DNA from: Euphorbia lathyris
Taxonomy: Eukaryota > Streptophyta > Magnoliopsida > Malpighiales > Euphorbiaceae
Assembly (NCBI RefSeq): GCF_963576675.1
Contig: NC_088915.1
Location: 7,569,001-7,633,000, forward strand
DNA length: 64,000 nt
Reading direction: 5' to 3'
Shown: in pieces, positions 23,453-32,835 of the stretch
Numbering within the stretch: position 1 is the stretch's first letter
Layout: every line of letters starts with the position of its first letter
Made by a program: the position numbers and the translations under genes
Notes under the pieces: model-generated
The model's input: only the letters and a program-made list of their open reading frames with translations
Databases searched by the model: none
Told to the model about the DNA's origin: nothing

Positions 23453-23615
23453 CTAATGTCTAAAATTGTGCAATTTTACCCCTAACATTGATATATAAGA
23501 GTAATTTTTACCTCTACCGTTGACAAATTGGATCAATTTCAGATATTATTAAAAAAACAGATATTTTGTTCCTTATTCTGCAAAAATACCTCTAACGTTG
23601 CAAAAATTACCCATA
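23453..23615. mobile_element. Fragment of MITE family P2, copy c
   Basis: AATTGTGCAATTTTACCCC and AAAAATACCTCTAACGTTGC match parts of copy a, with loss of much of the interior. It lies directly next to the end of hAT-like element G2. Confidence 0.5.
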
Positions 23616-23624
23616 TGACTAAGA

Positions 23625-23950
23625 TTCTTAGAAAAGTATCAATATGAGATACACATACAAAATAACATCAATATAGTGTTAACATTTAAAAAAAAAAAAG
23701 TACTAATTTAGGTCTCGATAGCGAAATGTGACACGTCGTTCATATTACTCCATTAAGTTCTGATTTCTCTCTCCACATGCAATTGACAGAACTTGACGGA
23801 ATAGTATGAACGAACGTGTCACGTTCCGTTAGTTATTGATGTCTAAATTGATGCTCCATTTTAAACATTAGGTCTATATTTGTGTTATTTTATACGTAAA
23901 AGCTAAATTAATATTTTCCTAAAAATTAAAGAAGTATGGTACTTTATCCC
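23625..23950. mobile_element. Palindromic MITE related to 15809-16070
   Basis: Phrases such as TACTAATTTAGG, AACATCAATATAG and GTACTTTATCC recur with inverted symmetry, including GACACGTCGTTCATA against TATGAACGAACGTGTC in the centre. It is a decayed relative of the 15809 element. Confidence 0.5.
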
Positions 23951-24486
23951 TTTATTTTTTAGTTCGTTAAACCTTTATCTTTTATTTTGGCATATTAAAT
24001 TTATATTTTATCATATTAAACACGTATATATACAAATTACTTTTTATGTAATTGAATGATTAATTAATTATATTTTAAATAAATTAAGGATTATTGTTAA
24101 GCAAGTTGAAAGATGTCCAAACATTTTAAAAATTCAGAATCCAATCAAAATGATATCATTAAAGCTAAATTTAATTCACCAAAATCATAATAACGACAAA
24201 TGTGAATATATTTATTTTGCCTTTTTAATTTCTATTAATAGGAGGAAAGATAAGATGCCATATAAGAATAGTTGAATGGTCAATTAAGATATTTTCAGAT
24301 CATGGTTGTAAAAGTTACATCGGTCAACTCAAGCTTATGAAAATAGAAAATAAATATTTTATTTTGTATTTTTTATTTATAAAAGACGAAAAATTTGGTG
24401 GCATATACGACTAATTGAGTGGCCAATTAAAGATCTTTGTGATCATCTTTGTCAAAATCAGATCCATCGTAATAAATAAAAATAGA
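23951..24486. other. Intergenic DNA
   Basis: AT-rich sequence. Two ~40-bp stretches near 24240-24300 and 24390-24440 (GTGGCATATACGACTAATTG and AGATGCCATATAAGAATAG contexts) resemble each other weakly. No gene or defined element was recognised. Confidence 0.3.
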
Positions 24487-24855
24487 CTTAATACATCTGA
24501 AATTGTCTAAAAAGTTTGATTCGCCTCCTAAATTTTTAAAATATCCTGATAGCTTTTTGAACTTACATAAAATATTCAGTTAGCCTCCTCAATTTATGCA
24601 AAATGTAATTAATTAATCACTCGGTCGCAAAAAAGTAAGTCAAAATGCAGAAGATGTATTGTAGGGGTCTTAAAAAAAAAAAAAACGACCAAAATCGGGA
24701 TATACAGTTCTAATATTAAAGAAGACAAGTTGTATAATTGAGCAAATAATAACTTCAGTTTTAATTTATTTTTAAATTATGTATAACATTCTAAGACGCG
24801 TGTAATATATTTTTCGCATTTAACTTACTTTTTTACGACTGAGTGATCAATTGAA
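24487..24855. mobile_element. Palindromic MITE, family P1, copy b (truncated)
   Basis: It starts CTTAATACATCTG and follows copies a and c through the central ACGACCAAAATCGG part, but stops after GAGTGATCAATTGA, so the right arm is missing. Confidence 0.65.
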
Positions 24856-25024
24856 CGGTTCGATGTGACAATTAAATAACAGTCAAAATAAATAAATAAA
24901 ACTCTTTTAGAAGATTCGACGTGACAGTTAAATAACAATCAAACCAATTTTTTTTAATTTTCAGAAACGTAAGGCTAAAATTGATCTTATTTGAAAACGT
25001 TAATTCAAAATGTAATGTGACTAT

Positions 25025-25362
25025 GGGCCCGTTTGGTTGCTACTTTTCATGCTCCTTTTTGCCTTTTCATTTCAAAAGGGAGAGTTTTAGGTGTTTGGTT
25101 AGTGATCTCTTGTTTACCTTTTAAATCTGAAAAGCAGCATTAGGTGTTTGGTTAATGACTTCATGTTTGCCTTTCACACCTGAAAAGCAGCTTTTTACAA
25201 AAGCAGAGAATCTCTGCTTTTTTAAAAAGCAGCTTTTTCAAAAAGCAAACAACAAACCGTAACAGCAAACAGCAAACCGTAACAGCAAATGACAACAGCA
25301 AACAGCAAACCGTAACAGCATACAGCAACAACAAACAGTAGGTAAAACAAACAGGCCCTATA
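25025..25362. mobile_element. hAT-like MITE ('GGGCCCGTTTGG' type)
   Basis: TATGGGCCCGTTTGGTTGC on the left pairs with AAACAAACAGGCCCTA on the right. The interior has repeated AGCAGCTTTTT and AACAGCAAACAGCAAACC words. These repeats generate a low-complexity open frame on the minus strand (25222-25404), which is not a gene. No exact 8-bp duplication is visible. Confidence 0.65.
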
Positions 25363-25406
25363 ACGCCCTAAGTTAAACTGTAAAAAATATAATTTCAAAC
25401 TCACAT

Positions 25407-26306
25407 TTAAACAAATAAAATAGCTGCCTGCTTATATTCGTTTTTTTTTGGTAGGAAAAGAAAAGAAAAACAAACAAAAGACCGCTCAACCCGGGATAGC
25501 CTAGGAAAACTGACTCCCACCGCATCCTCCAAGATCAAAGAAGAGATGAAGACTGGAGAAGAAGCAAAAACAGAAAGCCCCAACATTCTTAAATGACCTT
25601 CAACCGCAAGGCGGTCCGTAACACGATTTTGCTCCCTATAAATATGAGCAAAACTAATAGACTCAAAGGAGTCGCCAATCCTTCTAATGCCTTTAATTAA
25701 GTTATGGCTATTTAGGCAAATAACATTGTTATCCGAAATCATATTAACCGCCTCAAGGTTATCTGACTCAACAAGAAGCTTCTTGATCCACAGATTCTTA
25801 GCAAGCTTCAGACCAGAGAAAATTCCCTAAAGCTCTACGGAAAAGGACGAACCAATACCCAAATTCTGAGAGAAACTAGAAACCCACCTGCCGCCATCAT
25901 CTCTCAGAACCCCTCCAGCAGCAATTCTCCCGTCCCTCAAACAAGAGCCATCGGTGTTAAGCTTAACCACACCTTCTCTCGGCCTACACCAGCCTAACAG
26001 ATGGACCTCCTTTCTCTGAACAGCCCTAGCCAAGGGGTCCTCAGCAAAGCTATCAACCAGGGTGCTAATTTTTTTGGAAAAGAACTCTAAGACATTTGGC
26101 AAAGTCACCTTCTCTCCTCCAAACACCTCCTCATTTCTCCACCTCCAAATCTGATGGCACACTACCGCGAATAAAAGAACACCCTGAATAAACTCAGCTA
26201 GAAGCTTACCATTTACCCCATTCACAAACCAATCATTCTCAGAGTAGGCTAAAAAAGAAGGAAGAACATTCATAGGGAGAACTCTCTTCCATCGTTTAAC
26301 ATTATG
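25407..26306 (-). pseudogene. LINE RNase H relic
   Basis: Read on the minus strand, this is the C-terminal RNase H part of a plant LINE: WCRPREGVVKLNTDGS, AAGGVLRDDGGRW, then SVEL, ESDN and REQNRVTDRLA. These positions supply the D-E-D-D catalytic pattern. An in-frame TAG at 25824-25826 separates two open parts in the same frame. Upstream only a short post-zf-RVT piece (HNVKRWKRVLP) remains, cut by a MITE at 26313. It is unrelated in detail to the LINE at 1-1253. Confidence 0.8.
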
Positions 26307-26312
26307 GTAGAG

Positions 26313-26456
26313 GCTATGCTTACTTTGTTTTTGACAAAGTAAGTCTTACTTTGTTTTTCCCACCATTAGATGAACTTACTTTATCAAAGTCCACCATCAT
26401 CTAATGGTGAAAAACACAAAGTAAACCTTACTTTATCAAAAACAAAGTAAGCATAG
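26313..26456. mobile_element. Short palindromic MITE
   Basis: GCTATGCTTACTTTGTTTTT on the left is the reverse complement of AAAACAAAGTAAGCATAG on the right, and CCACCATTAGATGA pairs with TCATCTAATGGTG in the centre. About 144 bp. It interrupts or terminates the LINE relic. Confidence 0.7.
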
Positions 26457-26931
26457 AAGGCACCTTCATCTATAGTGGTGTTTTGGTTGATGAGAACTTC
26501 TTGCTCTGTATCTCTTTATCTTTTTGGCCCATTATATCAATCACTGGGCTATACGACCATCCCTAACCCTCCCCGACCTGCTGGGTGGTTAAATATTGTT
26601 ACATTTCATTAAATAATATGAAAATTCTGTGTATTGATTTGTCTTCTATGAATTTATATGATACTATGTAACATTGTTGTTAAAATCTTACAATTCACGA
26701 TTCAAATAGTACGATTCGATTCAATTCAAACTCTATTTTGAGCCGAATCTATAGATGAATCTAAAATGTAACAGAATATTACGATTCGAGATTCGAATCA
26801 TACCATTCGATTCAGCTCTATTTCGAGTCGTATCTTCATCACTGTTCATCAAAAACTTCAACAACACTAACTTCTAAATCCACTATCCTCTAGTCTGATT
26901 GTTATTTATCAAGTTATCAACTCAAACTAGC
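26457..26931. other. Intergenic DNA
   Basis: The part 26680-26850 is rich in GATTCGA/TACGATTCGAT words in imperfect repetition. A similar style appears near 29280-29360. No gene was recognised. Confidence 0.3.
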
Positions 26932-26988
26932 CAGGGCCGGTTCGGGACTACTTGAGACCCTAGGCGAAATATAAAATATGAGCCCTTA

Positions 26989-27368
26989 GAGCATCTCCAA
27001 GAGACTCTTAGTGAGCTCTCTAAAAATAATATAAATAATTGACTCTTAGTGATTTAAGAGTGGCTAAGATATATCATCTCCAACAATGCTCCTTATATTC
27101 ACTCCTTATTTATTATTTTATTATTAAGATTATTCTTTATTGTTACATTACCAATAGTGTGAGGAGAGAGACACATCAATAATAAATTATTAATAAAAAA
27201 TGAAGTTAGGAGGCACTAAGAGGTGGAGAGAGACTCTCTATTAATAGAGAGGATGAAGAGGCTCTTAGTGATTTGAGGAGCCACTAAGAGGCTGTTGGAG
27301 ATGAATTTTCATTCTCCCTCCTCAAATTTTAACTTAAGAGCCAACTTAAGAGGCTGTTGGAGATGCTC
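26989..27368. mobile_element. Harbinger-like MITE H1 (380 bp)
   Basis: The termini GAGCATCTCCAA and TTGGAGATGCTC are perfect inverted repeats flanked by TTA on both sides (26986-26988, 27369-27371), as for PIF/Harbinger-derived Tourist-like MITEs. It is nested in the hAT element 26932-28537. Confidence 0.85.
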
Positions 27369-27650
27369 TTATATACAAGCAAAACTATAAAAATAAATAG
27401 ATGTATTTAAGTATAATATGGGCCCTTAAGAGCTCTTTTTTGTGATTGTACGAATTCTTCGGCTCTTTTTTTCTTTTGTCTTTTTTCATAACCAGATTCA
27501 TATTTTCTCTTCATTATAAATTGCAATTTTCAATTTGAATAAAGAAAATATACAAAAATAACAAACAAAATATGGAAACTATAAAAAATATAGCAAAGTC
27601 ACCTAAAGAAACATCAAAAGAAGTGTTAAATGGGGAACAATAATTTTATA

Positions 27651-27968
27651 CTCCCTCCATTTCAAAATAATTGTCACTTTTGATCAAATTTTTCCATTTC
27701 ATATTATTTGTCAGGTTTAGTTTCCAATGCAACTTTTTCCTATTTTACCCCTATTAATGAGCTTAATATTAATTACACTTTTTGCTATTTTAAGTTTTCA
27801 ATATATGGAGAGAGGTTCAATTTAATGAGAGACACAAAAAATGATAATTATTAATGAAGAGAGATAGATGGTATTCTAGTCCATGTTGCATAAATTTAAT
27901 GCAAATCAATCATTTCCTTAATATGTGTGCTTTGGTTAAATGTGACAATTATTTTGAAATGGAGGGAG
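27651..27968. mobile_element. Stowaway-like MITE
   Basis: CTCCCTCCATTTCAAAATAA and its reverse complement ending ATGGAGGGAG bound the element, with TA at 27649-27650 and 27969-27970. It is nested in the hAT element 26932-28537. Confidence 0.85.
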
Positions 27969-28576
27969 TACCTGATAAGATGAATCAATGAACAAAAATC
28001 AATCCAGATTAGAATAGTTGAGCAAAATTGTAAGTGAGTATGAAGAAGAACTTGTAGAGAACCAGATTAGAATAATTATAGTTGAGCATAATTGTAAGTG
28101 AATATAAAGAAGAACTTGTAGTAGAGAAATTTAATTGTAAAGAACTCAATTTATAAGAACTGATCTTGTCTTTTCAAGTTTTTGAACGTTAGAAAACTGA
28201 TACAATTGAATGTGTTTTCTTTTCCAAGTCTCTGATCAAACACAAAAAGATGAGATAATGATATACTTACTAGCATTTAGTCAATTGAGTGTGACCTCTT
28301 TTATCCTTTCAAAAATAAAATATGGCAATATTTTGTACTTTCCAATCTCCACATTAAATGAAATTGACAATTTTTTTTATTTAAAATCTTATATATGTAG
28401 CAAATTTATCCCAGCTCTTTTTTTTTTACCAATTAACCAAACTAACCTATATATTACTATAATAATATATATGAAGCCCTAATTTTTAGGGGGCCCTAGG
28501 CAATTGCCTAGGTTGCCTAGAAGCTCAGCCGGCCCTGAAACTAACTAGCTTCATTCCATCATTATCTTTTTTTTTT

Positions 28577-29072
28577 GGCTTAACACATCATTTGCCCCCT
28601 GAACTTGTCCAAAATGGTTGATTGCCCCCCTGAACTTTCAAAGTGTCTCGATAGCTCCCTGAACTTGCATAAAATGTTCAGTTAGACCCCTGAACTTGCA
28701 TAAAATGTAATCAATTAATCACCCGGTTGTAAAAAAGTAAGTTAAATGCGGAAGATATATTACACGCATCTTAAAAAAAGTAAAACGACCAAAGTCGGAG
28801 TATGCGATTATAATATTAGAGAAGAAAATGTTTTATAGTTGAATAAGTAAAAAATTCTTTTTTAACATGTTTTAATCTATTTTGGGAAGTATGTAATAAC
28901 ATTCTCAGGCACGTGTAACATATCTTCCGCATTTGACTTATTTTTTCACAACCGAATGATTAATTGATTACATTTTACGCAAGTTCATGGGGCTAACTGA
29001 ACATTTTATGCAAGTTCAGGGGGCCAATCAACTATTTTGGACAAGTTCAGAGGGCAAATGATGTATTAAGCC
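28577..29072. mobile_element. Palindromic MITE, family P1, copy c
   Basis: It starts GGCTTAACACATCATTTGCC and ends GGCAAATGATGTATTAAGCC, a terminal inverted repeat of about 20 bp with one internal difference. The interior matches copy a at 21314-21833 closely. Confidence 0.8.
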
Positions 29073-30313
29073 TTTTTTTTTTTGATAAAGTTCATTCCAT
29101 CATTATCAAGTTGACAACAAAGTAAAAAAAAAGAGTCAAAAGCTCAAACTCTTAGTCTCCACTAAGTTATTGAATGGAGTCCGATTTGTGAATTAGTTTT
29201 ATTAGGATTGCATTTGCATTAGATTTGAATTGGAAGTACTTAGTTGATATGATTTCTTTTTTATAATATTATGAATTTGAACTGAATCTGACAATTCACG
29301 AGTCACAATTCACAAAATGTGTATTTCGATTCACTAGTCGAATCTCGATTTGACAACTCTGCTCTATTGTGTCAAGTATTTAGAGTAATTGAAAGTAGGG
29401 GTGGCAATTCCTTTGAATATGATTAATAAACTGGATATGTTCAGGTAGTCAACGATTTAGTGGGTATGCCCTGCTGTTGTTTTGAAGTTCAGTTGATACT
29501 AAGCTCTTCCATGGTTATTGCGTTTTGTGTTTATAATTGTCATTCAAAAAAATGGTGTGTTCCCTTCATCCCATTTCCAGTTGCAAATAATATAAAATTG
29601 AATTCTTTAGAAGTTGTGAGGTTTCTTTGTTAATTTGATAACGCTATATGTTGGAAATATCGTCCAGCAAATTTGTGATTTCATATTTGCAATTTAGATG
29701 TATTAATTCGCTATTTTTCTACTGAAATGAATTGAGGCTATTTTTCTATTTTTCTAATGCTTGCAATTTAGTTGTAACTTTCATAGGTGGAGTTGTGACT
29801 TACCATTATAGCCTTTATCACTTTTTTTTAGTTTGTAACTAAAATAAGTTACAAACTTTTACTGAATAGAAAAAAGAAAAAGCCAATAAAACAAATAGGG
29901 GAGTGGACTTCACGGGAGGTGTCAAATGCACTGCATCTGGCGCGTGTCTGACACGCGCCAGGTGTGGCGCGTCAGACGCCTCCCAAAGCAACAATTATTG
30001 CTGCTTTACTTTTTGGTTTTTTACGGCCTGAGTCACTGCTTTTTAATTAAACTATTTTTTATACCCAATAAAATTCTAAAGTAACAACCTATCCTATTGC
30101 TATGTTACTTTTAAGTTGTTACTTTCCCATGTGTCACTTAGAAAATCACAAGGTTGTAACTTAGGACTGGAGATGCTCTTAGGACACTAAAATCCAATTT
30201 GGATTTTCTGATTTTTCGAACAAAACATCAATCAATGGTTGAATTCAAATCGGAATTTTGATTCAATTTCAATTTGAGTAAGCCTTTTTTTCTGGTTCTA
30301 AGATCAGTGGTTA
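29073..30313. other. Intergenic DNA with a GC-rich palindrome
   Basis: No gene was recognised. GGCGCGTGTC-T-GACACGCGCC (29939-29959) is a perfect hairpin. An outer pair GGGAGGTGTC (29914-29923) and GACGCCTCCC (29975-29984) encloses it with one mismatch. The later words TTGTAACTTAGGAC and GGAGATGCTCTTA (to about 30182) suggest the end of another Tourist-like MITE whose left end was not found. Confidence 0.4.
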
Positions 30314-30693
30314 GAGCATCTCCAATAGCCTCTTAAGTTGGCTTTTAAGTTAAAATTTGAGGAGGGAGAATGAAAATTCATCCCCAACAGCCTCTTAGTG
30401 GCTCCTTAAATCACTAAGAGCCTCTCCATCATCTCTATTAATAGAGAGCCTCTCTCCACCTCTTAGTGACTCCTAACTTTATTTTTTATTAATAATTTAT
30501 TATTGATGTGTCTCTCTCTTCACACTATTGGTAATGTAACAATAAAGAATAATCTTAATAATAAAATAATAAATAAGGAGTGAATATAAGGAGCATTGTT
30601 GGAGATGATATATCTTAGCCACTCTTAAATCACTAAGAGTCAATTATTTATATTATTTTTAGAGAGCTCACTAAGAGTTTCTTGGAGATGCTC
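30314..30693. mobile_element. Harbinger-like MITE H2 (380 bp), inverted relative to H1
   Basis: It is the reverse complement of H1 apart from scattered differences, has exactly the same length, and is flanked by TTA (30311-30313 and 30694-30696). Termini GAGCATCTCCAA and TTGGAGATGCTC are intact. Confidence 0.85.
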
Positions 30694-31103
30694 TTAGAGG
30701 TCGCGTTTTTTCAAATTGTTTTTCATTATTAAGAAAAGGTAACAAAGATGAAATACGAGCTTGTTTTATAGCAATAGTAATGAATCGTTTTTGTTTTAAA
30801 CTCAAAAAACGTTCCATACTGACTGCCACATCATCTCTACAAAGCTAATAGAATCTTGTGGCGTATAGATGCTATTGCTTCCTTTCCATCCTCACTAGGA
30901 CAGGAAGCCTTTGTAAAAGCTGCTATTTGTCCTTCTCTTCCATCTAGGAGGGATATTTTCTGTAATACTCATTTCTGACCCCTACCTCTTAGGTACCCGG
31001 CTTTAGGCTTAGTTATTCTGTAATGGCTTTAGTCTGTAGGCTCAGACCATATAAATTGGTCTGTTGAACAAAATCCAAGTCGAATGTTGTCTCTCGACCT
31101 TAC
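30694..31103. other. Intergenic DNA left of the 117-bp duplication
   Basis: Base composition is less AT-rich than the MITE regions. There is no extended open frame and no recognisable family. It may be part of a degraded host gene or of an unrecognised element. Confidence 0.3.
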
Positions 31104-31287
31104 GACCAATATGAGAAATAGAATGGATTCCTCCTATCAAGCCCATGCCAGCAACAAGTCCCGATGAATCCAGATACTACAATTGGATTAATAGGCTCCG
31201 AAAACGTATCCCAACCTTGTGACCAATGTGAGAAATAGAATGGATTCCTCCTATCAAACCCATGCCAGCAACAAGGCCCGATGAATC
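31104..31287. repeat. 117-bp tandem duplication, second unit cut by element A
   Basis: GACCAATNTGAGAAATAG starts at 31104 and again at 31221. The first unit runs to 31220. The second is complete only to 31287, where element A begins, and its remaining ~36 bases (AGATACTACAATTGGATTAA onward) resume at 51046. Thus the duplication predates the insertion of A. Confidence 0.85.
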
Positions 31288-32771
31288 GGTTGAAACACCT
31301 TTCCACATGATTTTGATTTGACAAAATTATTTAAGTTAATCCATGATCAAGGGGCAATTAAATTTAAGTGCTTTGATTTAATTGTACTAATATGTTTGTT
31401 CAATGTTGAGTATAAGTATAAATGAAAACAGAAATAAAAAGTAAGACAAGACGAAGTCAGCATGAGAACACAACACAAACTCAGTGGAGTGCAACTCAGC
31501 ATAATAGAAGAAAAGTCATCTTCAGAACAAATGCTTAAAGATGAAGCTGACCAAAGAAGCTGAGTGGAACGCAACTCAGTATCAAAGAAGAAAAGTCTTC
31601 CTCTAAACTAATGCTTGCAGACGAAGCTGACCACGGAAGCTGAGTAAGAATATGACTCATAAACAAAGAACAAAAGCAACGTCAATACAGTCAAGCTGAG
31701 TGTTCGTCAGGACAGCACGAATGATCCGTTTGCTAGAAGACAAGATCCGACAACTGTCTGCACCAATAATAGAAACCTTGGAATTACGCACAGAGTCAAT
31801 TTCGAGATGCATGGGTCAACTGTCCGTTAGCTAAAAGACGAACTGGCACTAGAAGACGCACCTGTAAGAAGAAGACAACCCTGACGCCTGCTAATTTCAG
31901 ACGACAGGATTGGCCTGCAAATCTGAAGATGACCAGAACAATGACGCAAGAAAGAGCCGTTTGAATCCAACGGATAATTCTAGATTCAAATCATTAGAGC
32001 TTCAGACCTCAACTATAAAAGGACAAGTTCATTCTTGGATCCTTTGCCGATTGCCGAAATACAAAAGAGAAAAAGAGCATATACATACAAAGCACATTCA
32101 AACAAGAAAAAGATCTTACACCAAACTTCCATTTCTGTGTAAAAGCTAGATTCATTTTGTAATCATCTAAAGTGTTCTTCATCTAGAAAGAACAAGTTTG
32201 TATCAATTGTAAAATTGAGAGAGTTGTGATGAGTATTCGGTTTTAAGTACTCAGTGGTAGAGAAATCTAGGTGTTCGGTTATAGCACTTAGTAGGAGTTG
32301 AGTAGACGAATAGAGGAAGGTACTCTTGCATATTCAACTGCCTTGTAAACGGTTTGTGCTCTACCTTTAAAGAGCTCAGTATTGGATTGAAAAAGCTCGG
32401 AGGGACTCTGGGGACTGGACGTAGGCGGAGAGGCCAAACTAGGATAAGTCGTGCTGAGTAATTTCTAACTCTCTCTCTCAATATATCTATTTATGTGTTG
32501 CTTGATTAAATTGCTCAGGATATAAATTGTAAAAGCTGACACTGAGTAATCTTGGTGCTGAGTTGGAAGCTGACCTCAAGTGTTAATTCCCAACTCACAA
32601 GTAAAACAGTTCTAGTCAGCATCTGACTAAAGCTGTCTTACATCTCTCGGCCGTGCTGACCTAAACTAAGTTAAGTAAATTAAAGAATTGATTAAGTCAG
32701 CATAATTAAGCTAAAAAGTTACATTAGTTCCTAACCCCCCCCCCCTTGGAACTAATCACACGGGACCAATA
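31288..32771 (+). repeat. 5' LTR of element A
   Basis: The first base is changed (GGTTGAAAC instead of TGTTGAAAC) and the end reads CCAATA instead of CCAACA, so both canonical terminal dinucleotides have mutated. A TATA box CTATAAAAGG lies at 32013-32022. The hairpin ATTAGTTCC (32723-32731) / GGAACTAAT (32748-32756) encloses 11 C residues. Confidence 0.93.
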
Positions 32772-32773
32772 AG

Positions 32774-32785
32774 TGGTATCAGAGC
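32774..32785 (+). promoter_or_regulatory. Primer-binding site of element A
   Basis: TGGTATCAGAGC directly behind the 5' LTR is the standard site complementary to the 3' end of initiator methionine tRNA, used by most plant copia elements to prime minus-strand synthesis. Confidence 0.9.
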
Positions 32786-32835
32786 TCAGTAGCTCACTAC
32801 TCAAAGATATAACTATCTTGAGCTGATCTCGATAA

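Larger units (their letters stand above)
21873..23458. mobile_element. hAT-like MITE, copy G2, split by nested insertions
   Basis: The ends (about 21873-22056 and 23113-23458) are the two halves, in reverse orientation, of the element at 13645-14165. The middle is filled by a P2 MITE (22057-23112), which in turn contains a pogo-like element (22221-23034). Three rounds of insertion are therefore recorded. Confidence 0.65.
26932..28537. mobile_element. Non-autonomous hAT element with two nested MITEs
   Basis: The ends are CAGGGCCGGTT and GCCGGCCCTG, and the next bases (CTAGGC-type words) also pair loosely. The flanks AAACTAGC (26924-26931) and AAACTAAC (28538-28545) match at 7 of 8 positions, fitting the 8-bp duplications of hAT elements. 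The interior contains a Harbinger-like MITE (26989-27368) and a Stowaway-like MITE (27651-27968). An ORF at 28210-28482 shows no transposase similarity. Confidence 0.75.

Noticed and set aside
25222..25404. 60-codon minus-strand ORF with repeated valine/cysteine/tyrosine runs
   Set aside because: It comes from the AACAGCAAACAGC repeats of a hAT-like MITE.
28210..28482. 90-codon plus-strand ORF inside the hAT element
   Set aside because: AT-rich, with no transposase motifs. A chance frame in a non-autonomous element.
31347..31574. Minus-strand 75-codon ORF
   Set aside because: Identical to 49618-49845 in the other LTR of element A. LTR shadow.
32774..32785. tRNA-like match
   Set aside because: This is a primer-binding site (complement of the tRNA 3' end), not a tRNA gene. 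I saw no tRNA or rRNA gene in the window.
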